Positions 32,062 through 43,040 of a DNA stretch of 52,127 nucleotides are shown here, piece by piece. Numbering within the stretch: position 1 is the first letter of the stretch; every line of letters begins with the position of its first letter. The translations under genes were made by a program, and so were the position numbers. This stretch comes from Peribolospora baueri. Its lineage: Eukaryota > Basidiomycota > Peribolosporomycetes > Peribolosporales > Peribolosporaceae. The notes below the pieces were generated by a model that made no database searches, had not been told where the DNA came from, and worked only from the letters and a program-made list of their open reading frames with translations. The stretch lies in assembly GCA_029717555.1 (NCBI GenBank), contig JAMDHS010000119.1, forward strand, positions 1-52,127. Reading direction: 5' to 3'.

Positions 32062-34356
32062 ATGTCTTTAGGAGTCAACCTCAGCTCGAAGGACATCGCC
32101 GGTGCGTCCTGCGTTTTCATCCGGCTCCGTTTTTGCCTTCTCGGTTGCTTACGGCGCTCGCACGCTGTTCCATATTAGACACGTATCAGCGCATCGTCGC
32201 CGGCGACCCGTCCATCGACTGGGCCCTCTACACCTACGAGAAGGGGTCCAACGACATCAAGGTCCAAGCGACAGGAGATGGCGGCTTGGAAGAGCTTGAA
32301 GACGAGTTCAACGATGGACGGTGAGCTCTCCGATGGAGTTTCACCCGAGAGCGCCATACATCCCGGCATGCAGAGCTGACCCGGACCGTGCACCCTCGCT
32401 CCCACACGCCAGCATCCAGTACGCCTTCGTCCGCGTGAAGGACCCTAACACCGAGCTACCCAAGTTTGTCGTCGTCAACTGGCTTGGAGAGGGTGTCCCA
32501 GACAGCCGAAAAGGTCTTTTCCCTTCTCATTCGGCTGCTGTACAGTCCTTCCTCAAGGGCTACCACGTCGCCATCAACGCTCGATCCGACGTGAGTTCTG
32601 GCTCGATCCTTGCAGCTCTGCCTGTAACGCTGTGCACGTGCGAAAGCAAGCGCCAATGCTTGTATCAACTTGGTCATTCCCACAGGCCGACGTCACTCCC
32701 TCGCTGATCATGAAACGAGTGACCGACAGCTCGGGTTCGAAGTACTCTGTCCACAAGGAGGCCCCCAAGAAGCCCGACCTGATCGCGCCGGTCGGCACCA
32801 ACTACAAGCCGATTGGCAGGCCCGACATTGCGTCTATGACATCGAATAGGCCTCGCGAACCGGTCCCTGCCGTCGTGGGTAGATATGGAGTTGGCGGCGC
32901 TCGTCCCACACCTCGTCGTTGGGGACAAGTTTCATCACTAACACGGCCTTCGCTGCTCATCACAGGGAACCAACTACCAGCCTGCTCGGGAAGAGTTGAC
33001 CAACATCCGAGCCCCTCAGCAGACTTCCGTCCCCACTGCCCCTCGTCCAGTGCCTCAGGTCACGAAGCCTGCTCCTGCCCCCACCCCCGCTCCGGCGGTC
33101 CCCTCGCCAGCAGTCCCCTCGCTGCCTCCAGCCACAGCCCGGCCGGCACCTGCCGCGTCTGCAGCTGCGTCTACGAAGCCGGAAGAAGACACCCGTCCAG
33201 GACCAGTCGGCACCGCCTACGAGCCCATCAGATTGGGCAAGCCAGGCAAGCTCGGAAACCGTTTCCCCTTTGGCCAGCAACAGCAAGAAACCGCTCCGGC
33301 TCCCGTTCCTACTCGCAACGTCAGCGGCGGTGCGGCCCCTGGAAGACTCACCTGGAGCCAGCGTCAAGAGCTTGCGAGGAAGGAGAAGGAAGAGGAGGAG
33401 GCCAGGGCGGCCGCCGCGGCTCCTCTCCCTCCGGCGCCTCCCGCCCCCGAGCCGGTGGCAGAAGAAGAAGCTCCTCCGCCACCTCCTCCGCCACCGGCGC
33501 CTCCTGCGCCTCCCGCCTCCGCGCCGATGGCAGAAGAAGACGCTCCTGCACCTCCTCCGCCACCGGCGCCTCCTGCGCCTCCTGCGCCGGCCCAAGACGA
33601 AGTGGACCACCAGGCGGAGGAGATGGAGAAACTGAAGATCGCCCAGGCGAACCTGGGTGCCGCGGTCGGCGCGACTGAGATGGTCGGAGGAGGACTGAAA
33701 GCAACAGTGATCTACGACTATGAAGCTGCGGAGGACAACGAGATGAGTCTGGTAGAAGGGGAGACTATCTGGGAGATTGATCAGGTGGACGAAGGATGGT
33801 GGATGGGCGTCGGCGAGGGCGGTAAGACGGGCCTCTTCCCTGCGAGCTATGTCGAGCTCCTTCCCGCCGAAGAGTCTGCACGCGAACCTGAGCCAGAGGC
33901 GGAGGCCCCACCTCCACCCCCTCCGCCCCCGCCGCCTCCGCCGCCTGCAGTTGCAGCCGCCGAAGAGCCGCCGGAGGCCTCCGAGCCTCCTCCGCCTCCT
34001 CCGCCGCCTCCGCCTCCTCCGCCGCCTCCAGCCCCGGCGGCCGCTGTCGCTGCCGAACCCGAGCCCGAAGCCCAAACCCAAGGTCAGACGGTGGGACCGC
34101 ACGCCATAGCACTTTACGACTACAATGCGGCTGAGGACAACGAGCTGACATTCGGGGAGGGCGACGTGATCACCGACATCGAGTTTGCGAGCGAGGATTG
34201 GTGCGTTCCTGTCGAGCGAGTCTGGAGTCATCATCGAAGCGGATCTTTCTGATCGACCTCCTCTCTCTTTTCTCCCCTCACAGGTGGCAAGGCCGAGGTC
34301 CGTCAGGCGCGGAGGGTCTCTTCCCGGCCAACTATGTCGAGTATCACGAGGAGTGA
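32062..34356 (+). CDS. ABP1: Abp1/drebrin-like actin-binding protein
   Basis: Actin-patch adaptor linking F-actin and Arp2/3 to endocytosis. Exons 32062-32101, 32179-32320, 32413-32590, 32686-32874, 32966-34200 and 34284-34356 sum to 1857 bases (618 residues). Residues 1-140 form an ADF-homology domain: LSSKDIAGAY-like start, DWALYTYEKGSNDIKV, IQYAFVRVKDPNTELPKFVV, NWLGEGVPDSRKGLFPSH. A proline/alanine linker follows with repeats GTNYKPI, GTNYQPA and GTAYEPI, then a charged helix (RLTWSQRQELARKEKEEEEA). Two SH3 domains close the protein: ATVIYDYEAAEDNEMSLVEG ending GLFPASYVELL, and AIALYDYNAAEDNELTFGEG ending GLFPANYVEYHEE. They are separated by two long polyproline runs. Budding yeast Abp1 has one SH3 domain; two are seen here. 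Confidence 0.95.
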
Positions 34357-35415
34357 ATGACTCCTCAAGATAAGCCCTTCCTGTTCTCTCGTCTGTCCTT
34401 ATGCCCGGTGGTTTTCCCTTGGAAGGATGAATGAAGGAGGCGGATCGACGGCAGTTCTTCCGATGGATCAGGTCGGTCACCGGGCTGGCAGGTGGACCCG
34501 GCTTGGATGGTGAACTGGGACGAATGCGGCCATTTCATGTACTTATGAGCCGAACAGGCGCAAGACATTCTATGACTTCTTGGCCACGACCTTGACGTCG
34601 CTGGGCTGCCTGACTGGGAGCCCTAGCATGATACTGTGCGTGGCCTCGAGTGTGTCCGCTGATGCGCAAGTTGGCCGCATATCCGCTGAGGAGCCTGCCT
34701 CAGCCATCTGGTCCATTCAGCAGGGCAGAGAGAGAAGAGAGAGAGAGAGGAAAGTGTACCAGACGGCCATATCCTTCCGGCGAGGAAGGACAAGATCAAG
34801 GAAGACGATTGGGGGGTGCCGGGAGGAAGGCATGGAAGTGGCAGTCTGGGCGCATGCATGTTCCCAAACAGGATGACGCCTTGCTCCATGGTCCACGCCA
34901 AGCGACGGGACAAGAAGCGGCGTTATAAGTTTGGGGAATGAAAGAAAGAAGAAGGGAGGCGTCGGCGGTGCTTGTTTGACCACCCACCCAACCCCGCTGT
35001 CGCCGGCGGCGTCGTGTTAGTCAACCCCCGTCGGTCCTCGATCGGTGATCGGTCGACTGCGGCACCGGTAGCCTTATGGAATTGCGGGACCCGCGACCGA
35101 CACGTTTCATTTTGGGGTTAGTAATTATCTCCGAGGTAGAAAGCGATCGGGATATGTGGCGTTGGGGAGCGGGGGTCAGCGCCAAGCAAGTGGGCACAAA
35201 TGGTGGTGGAGTGGAGTAGAGTAAAGGCGAGTGGAGTGGAGGCGAGTGCTTACAGTCTGACGCTGCACCAACACCGACGTAACTGCCGTAACTGAATTGC
35301 GTCGAGCCCCGTCCTGCGCGCTCTCGGGAGCCCAAGCACTCGGCCGCAACAAACTCGACCCGTCCCCGCAGCGATGAGATAAGAATGGCATCGACGCTTG
35401 CTGAGCTCGTCGGCG
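34357..35415. other. Intergenic, no gene seen
   Basis: About 1.06 kb between ABP1 and the TATA box of the next gene. GAGA-rich runs lie at 34724-34760. Open frames on both strands are short and low-complexity. Confidence 0.4.
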
Positions 35416-35423
35416 TATAAATA
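35416..35423 (+). promoter_or_regulatory. TATA box of the questin-oxidase-like gene
   Basis: TATAAATA, about 91 bases upstream of the ATG at 35514. Confidence 0.6.
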
Positions 35424-35513
35424 AGAAGCGGGGCCACTCCTTCCTTCTCTTCCCTCCACCCTTTCATGCGCACTGCCAGCGCAGTCCAGGGCCATCGCCG
35501 TCTCCCGTTCACC

Positions 35514-37811
35514 ATGGCCGTCGCCAACGCCAACCTCACCATGGCCGTCTCCGACCAGTCTTTCTTTACCCCGCACCCCTCCCCGCTCACCGCCTTCCCC
35601 GGCATCTCGCCCCAGAGCACCGAGGCGGTGAAGAAGGCATTGAAGCACAATCATGAGAGGAATCATTGGTGAGCTTCCTTTGCCCCTCTCCTCCCACTCT
35701 TGTCATACGCTCCTTCCTCACCACATCGTCTGTCAAACGACCACGGCCGCCTTCTCTAATAAACAGTTTCTTCAACGACCGTCGTAAGTCTCCGGCCGCC
35801 CGCCGTCGCCTCTTCGCACCCTCCCCCTAATTGACAACTCGTTCCCGCTGTCCCTCCTCAGGCTTCCACAATCACCTTCCTCACCACCTTCTCGCCGCCT
35901 ACACCTTCGGCGCCCCACCCGAGACCATCGAAAAGCTAGCCAAGGATCATATCGCCAAGTATGACCTTGACAAGTTCAAGCTCGACCGCGACCCCGCGAC
36001 GGGAAAGATGCTCAACGGAGAGGAGGCGGAAGGGTGGCAGTGCGATGACACGAATTGGACGGAGAAGCTCGGGGACGAGAAGTGAGTTGGTGTCGTGTCG
36101 CGTTGGTCGAGCCGCAAAAGGTCCTCTCGTGGCTAACAGTGACGGCACATCGCCCGCTTGCTTTCGCCTTAAGGGCCTACTGGTCCTACCTCGCCTTCTT
36201 CCGCAACCGGCTCTCCTCCATGTCCGTCGCCGAAGTCCTTACCCGCTACATCTTCTCCCCCGACGCCAACAAGCCGTCGGTGGAGATGATCAACCGCCTC
36301 TTCTCTGGCATTCTACATCCCATCATTCACACTGGCTACGGTCTAGAATTCTCCCTGCCCTCCCAGATCACTGAGGGCTTGGCCATGGCGGCCGTGCACA
36401 AAAACAATTTGCCGCAAATCCTCCCCCCAGACTGGATCCAGCACATGTTATGCCATGACGAGCGCTCCACTGCGGTCAGCCAAAGCCAAGAGAAGGTGTC
36501 CCAGACGGCCGAATCGGTCGTGGAGGTATTGACCAACAAGGCCGTTCAGGCCGTCACGCAGCTGACTGGCAAGCTCGGCCTCGGAGACACCACCTCCGAT
36601 AGCGGCGTTGACGAAGGCCAGACGTCTGCTTTCCACCGAACTGCCACCGCCCCTTGGTCCCCCTGGCCGCCTCTCCTCCTTCCGCCTCACCACGGTCCGA
36701 CGCTCTTCGACCTCGTCGAGATGATCTCCTCCACGCCCGAACTCCTTCCCACGCACCCCACCCCTCCCGTCCTCTTCTCCTCCACCTCCAAACTTTACGA
36801 CACTCTCGGCAGCAGAGGTGACGTGCTGCGCGAGGTGTTCGACAAGTACCAGATCGACGTGGCTGAAGTCGTGGAGGACGGGTGGTGGGCGACGGTAGAG
36901 GAGCTCGTGGCTCTCACCACTTGTCTCCTCACCAGTATCACCAGGCCCGGTCACACGCCCCCTAGGATGGACTTTTTCCTGTGAGCGTCGCCCGGTTCCC
37001 GTTCCCATTCTCCTCGTTCCTCTATGGTCATCATTTGGGCTGACGCCTAACTCCCCGCCGTCCCACGTCCTCTTTTCACAGAGTGCACTGCCTCAACTCG
37101 ACCCTATTCCTCCCCTGCATCCTCCCCCACCTCTCCCCCGCGCAGCGCATGACCCTTCTTCACTGCCAGCTCCGCGTCGTCATCTCCTGCTGGGTGTCCC
37201 GAGGCGCTCCTCCCCTCTACGTGCGCGAGACGCTCATGGCGGCCACGGCGCGGCCCGCGCCCCCCAAGGAAGAGGGGAGCAAGGAGGGGTGGAAGATCGG
37301 AAACGAGGCGGAGGAGGGAGTCAACCCCTGGGAGGCCATGTTGAGCGCCGTGCAGAAACACCAAGACGTGAGCGCCGTGCCCGTTCGCTCGGTCGCGCGA
37401 CACACTTGCCCCGCCCGTCGTTTCGCCGGCCGCACACTCACCCCCATACTTTCATTTCCCTGCCCTCCTTCTCGGTGTTGTGGCCTTCAGGAACACCTCC
37501 TCAAAGCCGTCCGTACGCTCGCCTTCGCGTCCGCCCGCTTCGGCGACCGTCCCGCAGGATACTACGCGAGCCAGTCCAATTTCGAGTCCAAGTCCAAGTC
37601 CAAATCCAGCCCCGACTCCGGGCCGTCTCCCGACCCGAAGTCGTTCCGCGGGATCAGCGGACTGGAGATGCTCGACGGGACGGCGTACACGCGCGCCGCT
37701 GGGCTCTTACTCGACGGGATCGGCTGGAGCGCCAAGTGGCGCGGGTGGGAGTATACGGCGATCGGGTTTGAGGAGGCGTGGACGGGAGAGGAGGGCGGGA
37801 CGGAGGAGTGA
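35514..37811 (+). CDS. Questin-oxidase-like protein (DUF4243 family)
   Basis: Family of fungal enzymes that includes questin oxidase and AflY-type Baeyer-Villiger-like oxygenases of polyketide pathways; many basidiomycete members are uncharacterised. Exons 35514-35668, 35767-35783, 35862-36081, 36174-36980, 37082-37367 and 37491-37811 sum to 1806 bases (601 residues). The second exon is 17 bases and completes the family signature: NHCFFNDRRFHNHLPHHLLA, then AYTFGAPPETIEKLAKDH. The rest follows the family: WSYLAFFRNRLSSMSVAEVL, GILHPIIHTGYGLEFSLPSQ, TEGLAMAAVHKN, an insert with Gln/Ser and Pro, then DVAEVVEDGWWATVEELVAL, VHCLNSTLFLPCILPHLSPA and HLLKAVRTLAFASARFGDR. His residues of the HNHLPHH and HTGYG blocks are likely functional. 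No polyketide synthase is visible nearby, so a pathway role is not supported by context. Confidence 0.88.
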
Positions 37812-38343
37812 AGAGGGTGGTGCGGAGCGGGAGGAGGGGGGAGACCTTTGACTGGATTATGGAGGTCGAAGAGGGAGTACGCCCGTCGGGTTTCCATCTG
37901 TCTGTCTGCCGACTCGGTTAGTCAAGCGATCCCAAATTGACGAGGAGCTGCCGTCAAAAAAAAACTTTTTTTATGTGCTCGTTGGTCCTTGCCTTCCATT
38001 CTCGTGCTTGGGTTCGAGCTCGAGCTCGAGTTCCTGTATCCATATCCAGGCCGCCTGCCTTGCATCGCCTAGTGTCACCTATTGCCTCGTGAATGATGAA
38101 TGCCTCCCTTCTCTCTCGGCTCAGCCGAGGCGCTTGTAGAATGTGCGGGGCCCATGTCCGTCGATCGCTTCCATGCAACCCATTGTTAACCTCTCCTGTG
38201 ACGAAGACAACACTTTTTGCCGAATTCTCATCGCCACCTTGCTTAAGAACCACGGCGCCGTGTCTACCCCCGGCGAAGCGTGATCGTGGCAGCTCGCCTT
38301 CTCCAGCAACGCGAGGCCATGTCGTCGTCACCTCTTCCTCGTC
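37812..38343. other. Intergenic, no gene seen
   Basis: Has an A/T run (about 37954-37972) and a perfect GAGCTC/GAGCTCGAG palindromic run near 38016-38030. No coding potential was recognised. Confidence 0.4.
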
Positions 38344-39465
38344 ATGGACTCGCGGCCGATCCCGGCCAGCATTTTGGCCAACATTGACTGCGAACGGCTG
38401 CTCGCAGCGGCGTCCGCATTAAGGGGCGGGATTGGGTCGCCATAGCTGGTGGGCTCCCTGCTTTTGGATCTAACGACGCCGTCCTGCAACTGATATTCGA
38501 TGACGGAGAGCGCTGGGCCGCGAAACTGAGCAGGAGGGAGGACGAGCACTTGGTCCAAGTCGAGGCTACAGTGCTCCGCCACATCTCCACTTATGCCCCG
38601 CAAATCAGGGTACCGCGCTGTCACTATACGTCCCGGCCGATTCTAGCGGCGTCGGCTCCTTACACGCTCATGGACTGGGTGGACGGCAGCGAGCTCGAGT
38701 GGTCTAAGACTTGGCCAGATGGTCGCCGCAAGGTTCTCCAGCAATCGGCGAAGTTTTGCGTCTCTCTTCCCTTCTTACCGCCGTTCGGTCCAGAGGCGTT
38801 CGGTCCAGAGGCGTACCCCTGGACGAAGGCCTCGCAGTACTTTTTCGGCTACACCGACGAGCGGATAGAGAGTGTCCTCACTGGTCGACGGAGCGACTTT
38901 GATATGGTCGACTGCTTGATATATCGTGCTCGTGTTGAGAAGTTGTGCGTTCGCCCAGAGCTCGGAAATGGGCCGTTTTCTATGGTTCACGGCGATCTCA
39001 GCGGCTCCAATATACTCGTCGATAACGAGTTGAATATTGTCGGGTGAGCCCCACCGCCTCGAGATGATTTGCGACTGTTGCTCGTACTCAAGGCTGATCT
39101 CCGGCGTGTTGACGCGTTAATTCTTAGGATCAGCGATTGGGTCGGCTTTAATGTGGCGAGCCGCTTCCACTGCTGGAGGCGGCAAGTTATCCATCGCTCA
39201 TCAAGGCCTGGGGTGAGGAGGACTACGAAACTGACCGTGACATGTACCTCGAGCTCTGCAGGTAAGCGGACATGGAATGAGCCGCCGACGTCTGGACTCC
39301 ATTGACTTCTTGGTCACTCCAATCGTTCCGCACAGCGCCGAGGAGGAGAGGCGCAGGATGGCGCACCGGCTCGGACCTTTGATGAGCGACGCAGAACTTC
39401 AGGACGTCATCTCGTCTCTTTGCAGCAAGCTCGCATTCTGGGAATTCATGGCTTTAGCGCGTTGA
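38344..39465 (+). pseudogene. APH-type phosphotransferase, probably decayed
   Basis: The beginning, MDSRPIPASILANIDCERLL, runs into a stop. The continuation in a neighbouring frame reads DWVAIAGGLPAFGSNDAVLQ, then RWAAKLSRREDEHLVQVEATVLRHI (Lys and Glu of the kinase-like fold), the hinge YTLMDWVDGSELEWSKTW, and the catalytic loop FSMVHGDLSGSNILVDNELN (38975-39040). After an intron (donor GTGAGC at 39043, acceptor TTCTTAG near 39128) the metal-site region is GISDWVGFNVA. It then changes frame again to PLLEAASYPSLIKAWGEEDY, before the last exon EEERRRMAHRLG-WEFMALAR, ending at 39465. Two frame changes without usable splice sites suggest a pseudogene or assembly errors. It is not obviously a recent copy of the 28.8-29.8 kb gene. 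Confidence 0.6.
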
Positions 39466-40227
39466 AGCTGTCGACCTCTGTCTCGATATTTGGCGTCTAG
39501 CTCGGCACTGCAGACTAAATAACCAAGAAATAAGGTGGAGAGGGGTTTGAGAAAAGCACAAGACGGATTTCTCGTAGCCTATGCGAGTGGTCTGGATGCG
39601 TTCAAGAACTCGGAGAATCCCTAGGCGTCGGTGTCGACCAGATTCTGCCTAGCTGCGCGGCGATTCTCAAGAATGGGAGGGCGGAGGAAGAGCGCTATGA
39701 GGCTGGTGATTGAATGAGGATCTTATTAAATGAATGGAAGTGGCAGTTTCCTGAGGGCTTGGTGCCGAAGTGCGGCTGCCACACTGGCGGTCCTATTACC
39801 TTTTATTCTCCGTCTGAAGGCACCCATCAGGCGCTTCGCTTTTTTTCCCTTTCCTTTGTGGTCTCTCTCCTGTCACCTAGTATAAGAGCAGCCCTCCGAG
39901 TCCTCGTCATCATCATTTTCATATCAATTCATAACCTCCAGCTGCACTGCCTTGGGTATCAGAAGGCCATCCGAGAAGATAACCGGAGGGACCAGAAGGG
40001 ACGAGTGCGGTTCTGTTCTTGAGCGGCGTCGGGGTGAGAGGCGAAACAAAGTGACATTGCCGAAAACCGAAGAGGGAAGGGAAAGGTGCTGCGGAGGCCA
40101 AAGAAAGCAGTAGGGCAAAGCACCGCGGGCAGAGAAGAAAGATCAGCGGACGAAAGCGCCATGCAGGCTAGAGACCTGTTCTCGATTCAAGGCGGCGACC
40201 AACGCACCGGGCACGCATACTCTTCCT
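39466..40227. other. Intergenic, no gene seen
   Basis: About 760 bases downstream of both the decayed phosphotransferase and the kinase-like gene. Overlapping short frames only. Confidence 0.4.
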
Positions 40228-41078
40228 CTATGGCGCATCCACGGCCTTCAGCATCGCTTTGATCTCCCCTAGAGACGGCCTGAGGGCTGGGTCCTCAGCA
40301 GCGCACGCGCGGAAGACGTCTCCGAAGGGGCCCTGCAGATCGAGCTTGATGAAGGGCCGAGGATAGCTGCGGTTCACCATCTCCCACAAGCACAACGAGA
40401 AGAGGTACACGTCCGATGCCTCGTTTAAGGAAAAGCCTTTGCGAGCCTCCGGAATGTGGACTTTTGGCTCCTCCAAGGGTCCCTCAAGGTCACAGAGTAC
40501 GAGGGGCTCCGCGTCGAGGAGGTTGCGGAGGGCCACGTCGCCGTGACATATGCCTTGCGCATGCAGCTGTTCCAGGCTGTCCAGCACTTGAAGGCACAAC
40601 GTCTTTATCTGCGTCACGGGGCGCTCGGGGCTGAAGTAAATAAGCGTAGCCATGTCCGTCGGGTAGAGAGGAAACACCAAGTCATTGTCGGCCGTCCTTC
40701 CCAGCACCTGAATGACGCCAGGGCGTCCCAACATCGCCAGCAAGTTTGTGACTTCCCGGTCTCCCCTCGGGCGCTTGACGAAATGTATTCCCTCCACCGG
40801 CGACACAACGGGCAGCCGTTTCATCAGGTCGCTGCTGACGGGGCTGTAGCGTTCCCTTCCAGCGTCGTCGCCGTCGTCGGCCTTGTACTCCGTTCGGCGC
40901 ACCTCATCGCCGTCCAGAACCAAGTTAACCTCGTATTCGGGCAAGTCCTCCTCGAAGCGTAGCACTCTGGCGGCGAGGGTGTCCGGCTTGTCGACGATGC
41001 GCACGTACCAGGTCTCGTACCATACCTCCGCTCCCCACACCGTAGGCCCACAAGGAGTGCTTGAAGTATCTGAACTCT
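40228..41078 (-). CDS. Protein-kinase-like protein with HGD catalytic loop
   Basis: Kinase-fold protein of about 280 residues. It reads GAEVWYETWYVRIVDKPDTL at the N-terminus, then EGIHFVKRPRGDREVTNLLAMLG (Lys and Glu of the N-lobe). The hinge is LVFPLYPTDMATLIYF and the catalytic loop QLHAQGICHGDVALRNLL (40520-40575), where HGD replaces the usual HRD. The DFG position reads LCDLEG. Then comes EASDVYLFSLCLWEMVNRSYPRP, typical of the F-helix region, and DPALRPSLGEIKAML closing the C-lobe, with the stop at 40228. The frame extends upstream through SSDTSSTPCGPTVW to an acceptor-like GGTAG at about 41079. The true start lies in an unplaced upstream exon; the ATG at 41107 is in another frame. Substrate unknown. 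Divergent from the hypothetical gene at 41641. Confidence 0.7.
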
Positions 41079-41583
41079 CTACCCGCCCTCAGGACCGCGA
41101 CCGACATCTTGGCGTGTAGGGGCGAAGTTCGAGGTGCCGAGCGGGTAAGCAGGAGGCAAAACCGCCGGCTGTGGTCGACGTGCTGAGCCTGCTTTGGAAA
41201 AGTAGCCGAAGACAGTCGGAGAGGCTCACAGGGACACCAGGAGGCCGCGGCGATGGAAAAAAGTGGTGGCAGAGCCGACAAAGAGGAGAACGATCCGTGG
41301 TGGTGGTAGGGAAATGAACTCGAGACTGAGGGCAGGTCAGGGCGAGGGCGAGGGTGATAGCGCGGTGGCGACGCCTATTCAAACTTTATTGTTGGCTAAT
41401 TTACGGCTCGGCTTTCTCGTCACAGACGACGTGGCCTTGTCACAAGCTCAACCGCAAGTTCAACGTCAAGCTCCAAGTCCTCAATCGAGCGACAATAAGC
41501 ACTTACGACATCAGCTGGCCGAATTCGGCCATTGTCACCGGGATCGAGCCGAATCAGCCCCAAGAGAGATCTCCCAAGGAGAG

Positions 41584-41590
41584 TATAAAG
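41584..41590 (+). promoter_or_regulatory. TATA box
   Basis: TATAAAG, 57 bases upstream of the ATG at 41641. Confidence 0.5.
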
Positions 41591-41640
41591 CAGCTCGGTT
41601 GTCCGATGTCGTCTCGTATCTGCCCCCACAAGCAAACAAG

Positions 41641-42343
41641 ATGGCCCTTCTTCTCAACAAGCCTATCGCCGCTGCCGACTACAATACCCTGCCCTACATT
41701 ACCGACGCGGCAGGCGCTTGGGAAGAATTTAGTGAGGGAGCTCGCCAAGCTGGAGGAGATCTTCAGGCGCCATGCAGCCACCGAGCACTTCTCCCTTCAC
41801 CTTGTACACAAACACTTCGACATCGAGGAGGACAACATCATGATATCGTACCAGGTGGACGTGGGCGAGGGCGAAGTAGGGGAGGTTTGCAGACCTAGAC
41901 CCTCCTTGCCCGGCAGCGAGCTGCAAGGGCACCTATACCTCGTCACTCCGGAAGGAAGGCTGCAGGCCTACGAATACACACCGAACGACAGTGAGGGCGT
42001 CGAGGGGTTCGACGACTTCCTCGATGAGTTCGTGCGCTTCATGGTAGCCTCTCCCGCCGGTCGTGCCCTCTCCCTCGAGCTGAGCAACGACAGGACCGGC
42101 AGACTGGTGAGGGAATTTGAGCTGCCCGAGCATCGCTCCACCGCCCTTCTCCCTGTGCGGTTCTTTGTAGACGACGCGCCCCCAACGGTGATAACAAACC
42201 GCGTCTTCAGGGGAGGACTTACCACGCACGCCCAGCATTGCCTGTGGATGATAAGAAGTGAACGTCACAAAATCTACTGGACCAAGTGCGGAAAGCAAGC
42301 AGTACAGCCTGCCGCTTTGCAGCGCATTCTCGAGGTCTTCTAG
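41641..42343 (+). CDS. Conserved-looking hypothetical protein, frame change near start
   Basis: No function is known to me. The favoured start at 41641 reads MALLLNKPIAAADYNTLPYI, then TDAAGAWEE, after which the frame moves by one base near 41730 into VRELAKLEEIFRRHAATEHF, SLHLVHKHFDIEEDNIMISY. It continues with HLYLVTPEGRLQAYEYTPND, a helical part (FDDFLDEFVRFM), FELPEHRSTALLPVRFFVDD and LQRILEVF before the stop at 42341-42343. The block HLVHKHFDIEEDNIM resembles a short motif in fungal proteins of unknown role. An alternative start at about 41606 keeps one frame throughout but gives a less natural N-terminus. No intron explains the change, so a one-base extra A at 41730 (TTTAGTGAG) is suspected. 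Confidence 0.6.
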
Positions 42344-43040
42344 GGGGCCACTGCTGTTGCCGTCCCGCCTCGAAACACGAATCCCTCGGCCAGGGCCGCC
42401 CAGATGTCCAGCGAACGTACCTTCCCACCTCCGCAGTCCCTCCTGTATTCATTGCCCCGCCCCCTCACCTGCACCACTCCTTTTATCGAGCTATGTGTAC
42501 GTATTTGAAGATCCCTTCTGCGTGTCCTCGTCCGGGAAGATGCAGCGCCCCTTCTCGAGCTTGCTTTGCAACGTTTATGCTGCAAGTGACAGAATGGGAC
42601 AATGGGGAGAAGACAAAGGAATGAGAAAGTTTGATAGTGACAAAGGGAGGGAAGAAAGGTACCGAGGAGTGCGGAGTGCGTTCGGTCATTCCTGCACGCA
42701 GCCGATGGCTGTCCGCCCGCCCTGCCCCTTAGCGACACTGTGCAGTGGTACTATCGTTTTATTAACATCGCCGGCGGACCATGCACGGGCCGTCTGCCGC
42801 AGCCGTCCGATTTCCACGCGCCGAAGTCTTTCCTGGCTGGCCGCGGCGGCGCGGCGGAGGGAGGTTCCGAAAGGGAGGGAGGGGGGTACAAGGAAAGAAA
42901 GAAGAATCAAGTCGTCCGCCGTCGTCGACACGCTCGTTTCCTCCTTGACCTTCTCTCACCTCATCTGTTCGTCCAGCTCTACCTTTCCGGCCGTCCGTCT
43001 CGCAAGCGTAGGCTCCCCGCCCACACCGCACCGCACCGCC
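42344..43040. other. Intergenic and promoter region, no gene seen
   Basis: About 700 bases upstream of the ankyrin gene. Open frames here are shadows and carry no motif. Confidence 0.4.

Noticed and set aside
32960-34480. 506-residue open frame on the minus strand rich in Arg and Gly
   Set aside because: It lies opposite the proline- and alanine-rich exon of ABP1; GC-rich proline codons leave the antisense frame open. No motif or splice logic supports it.
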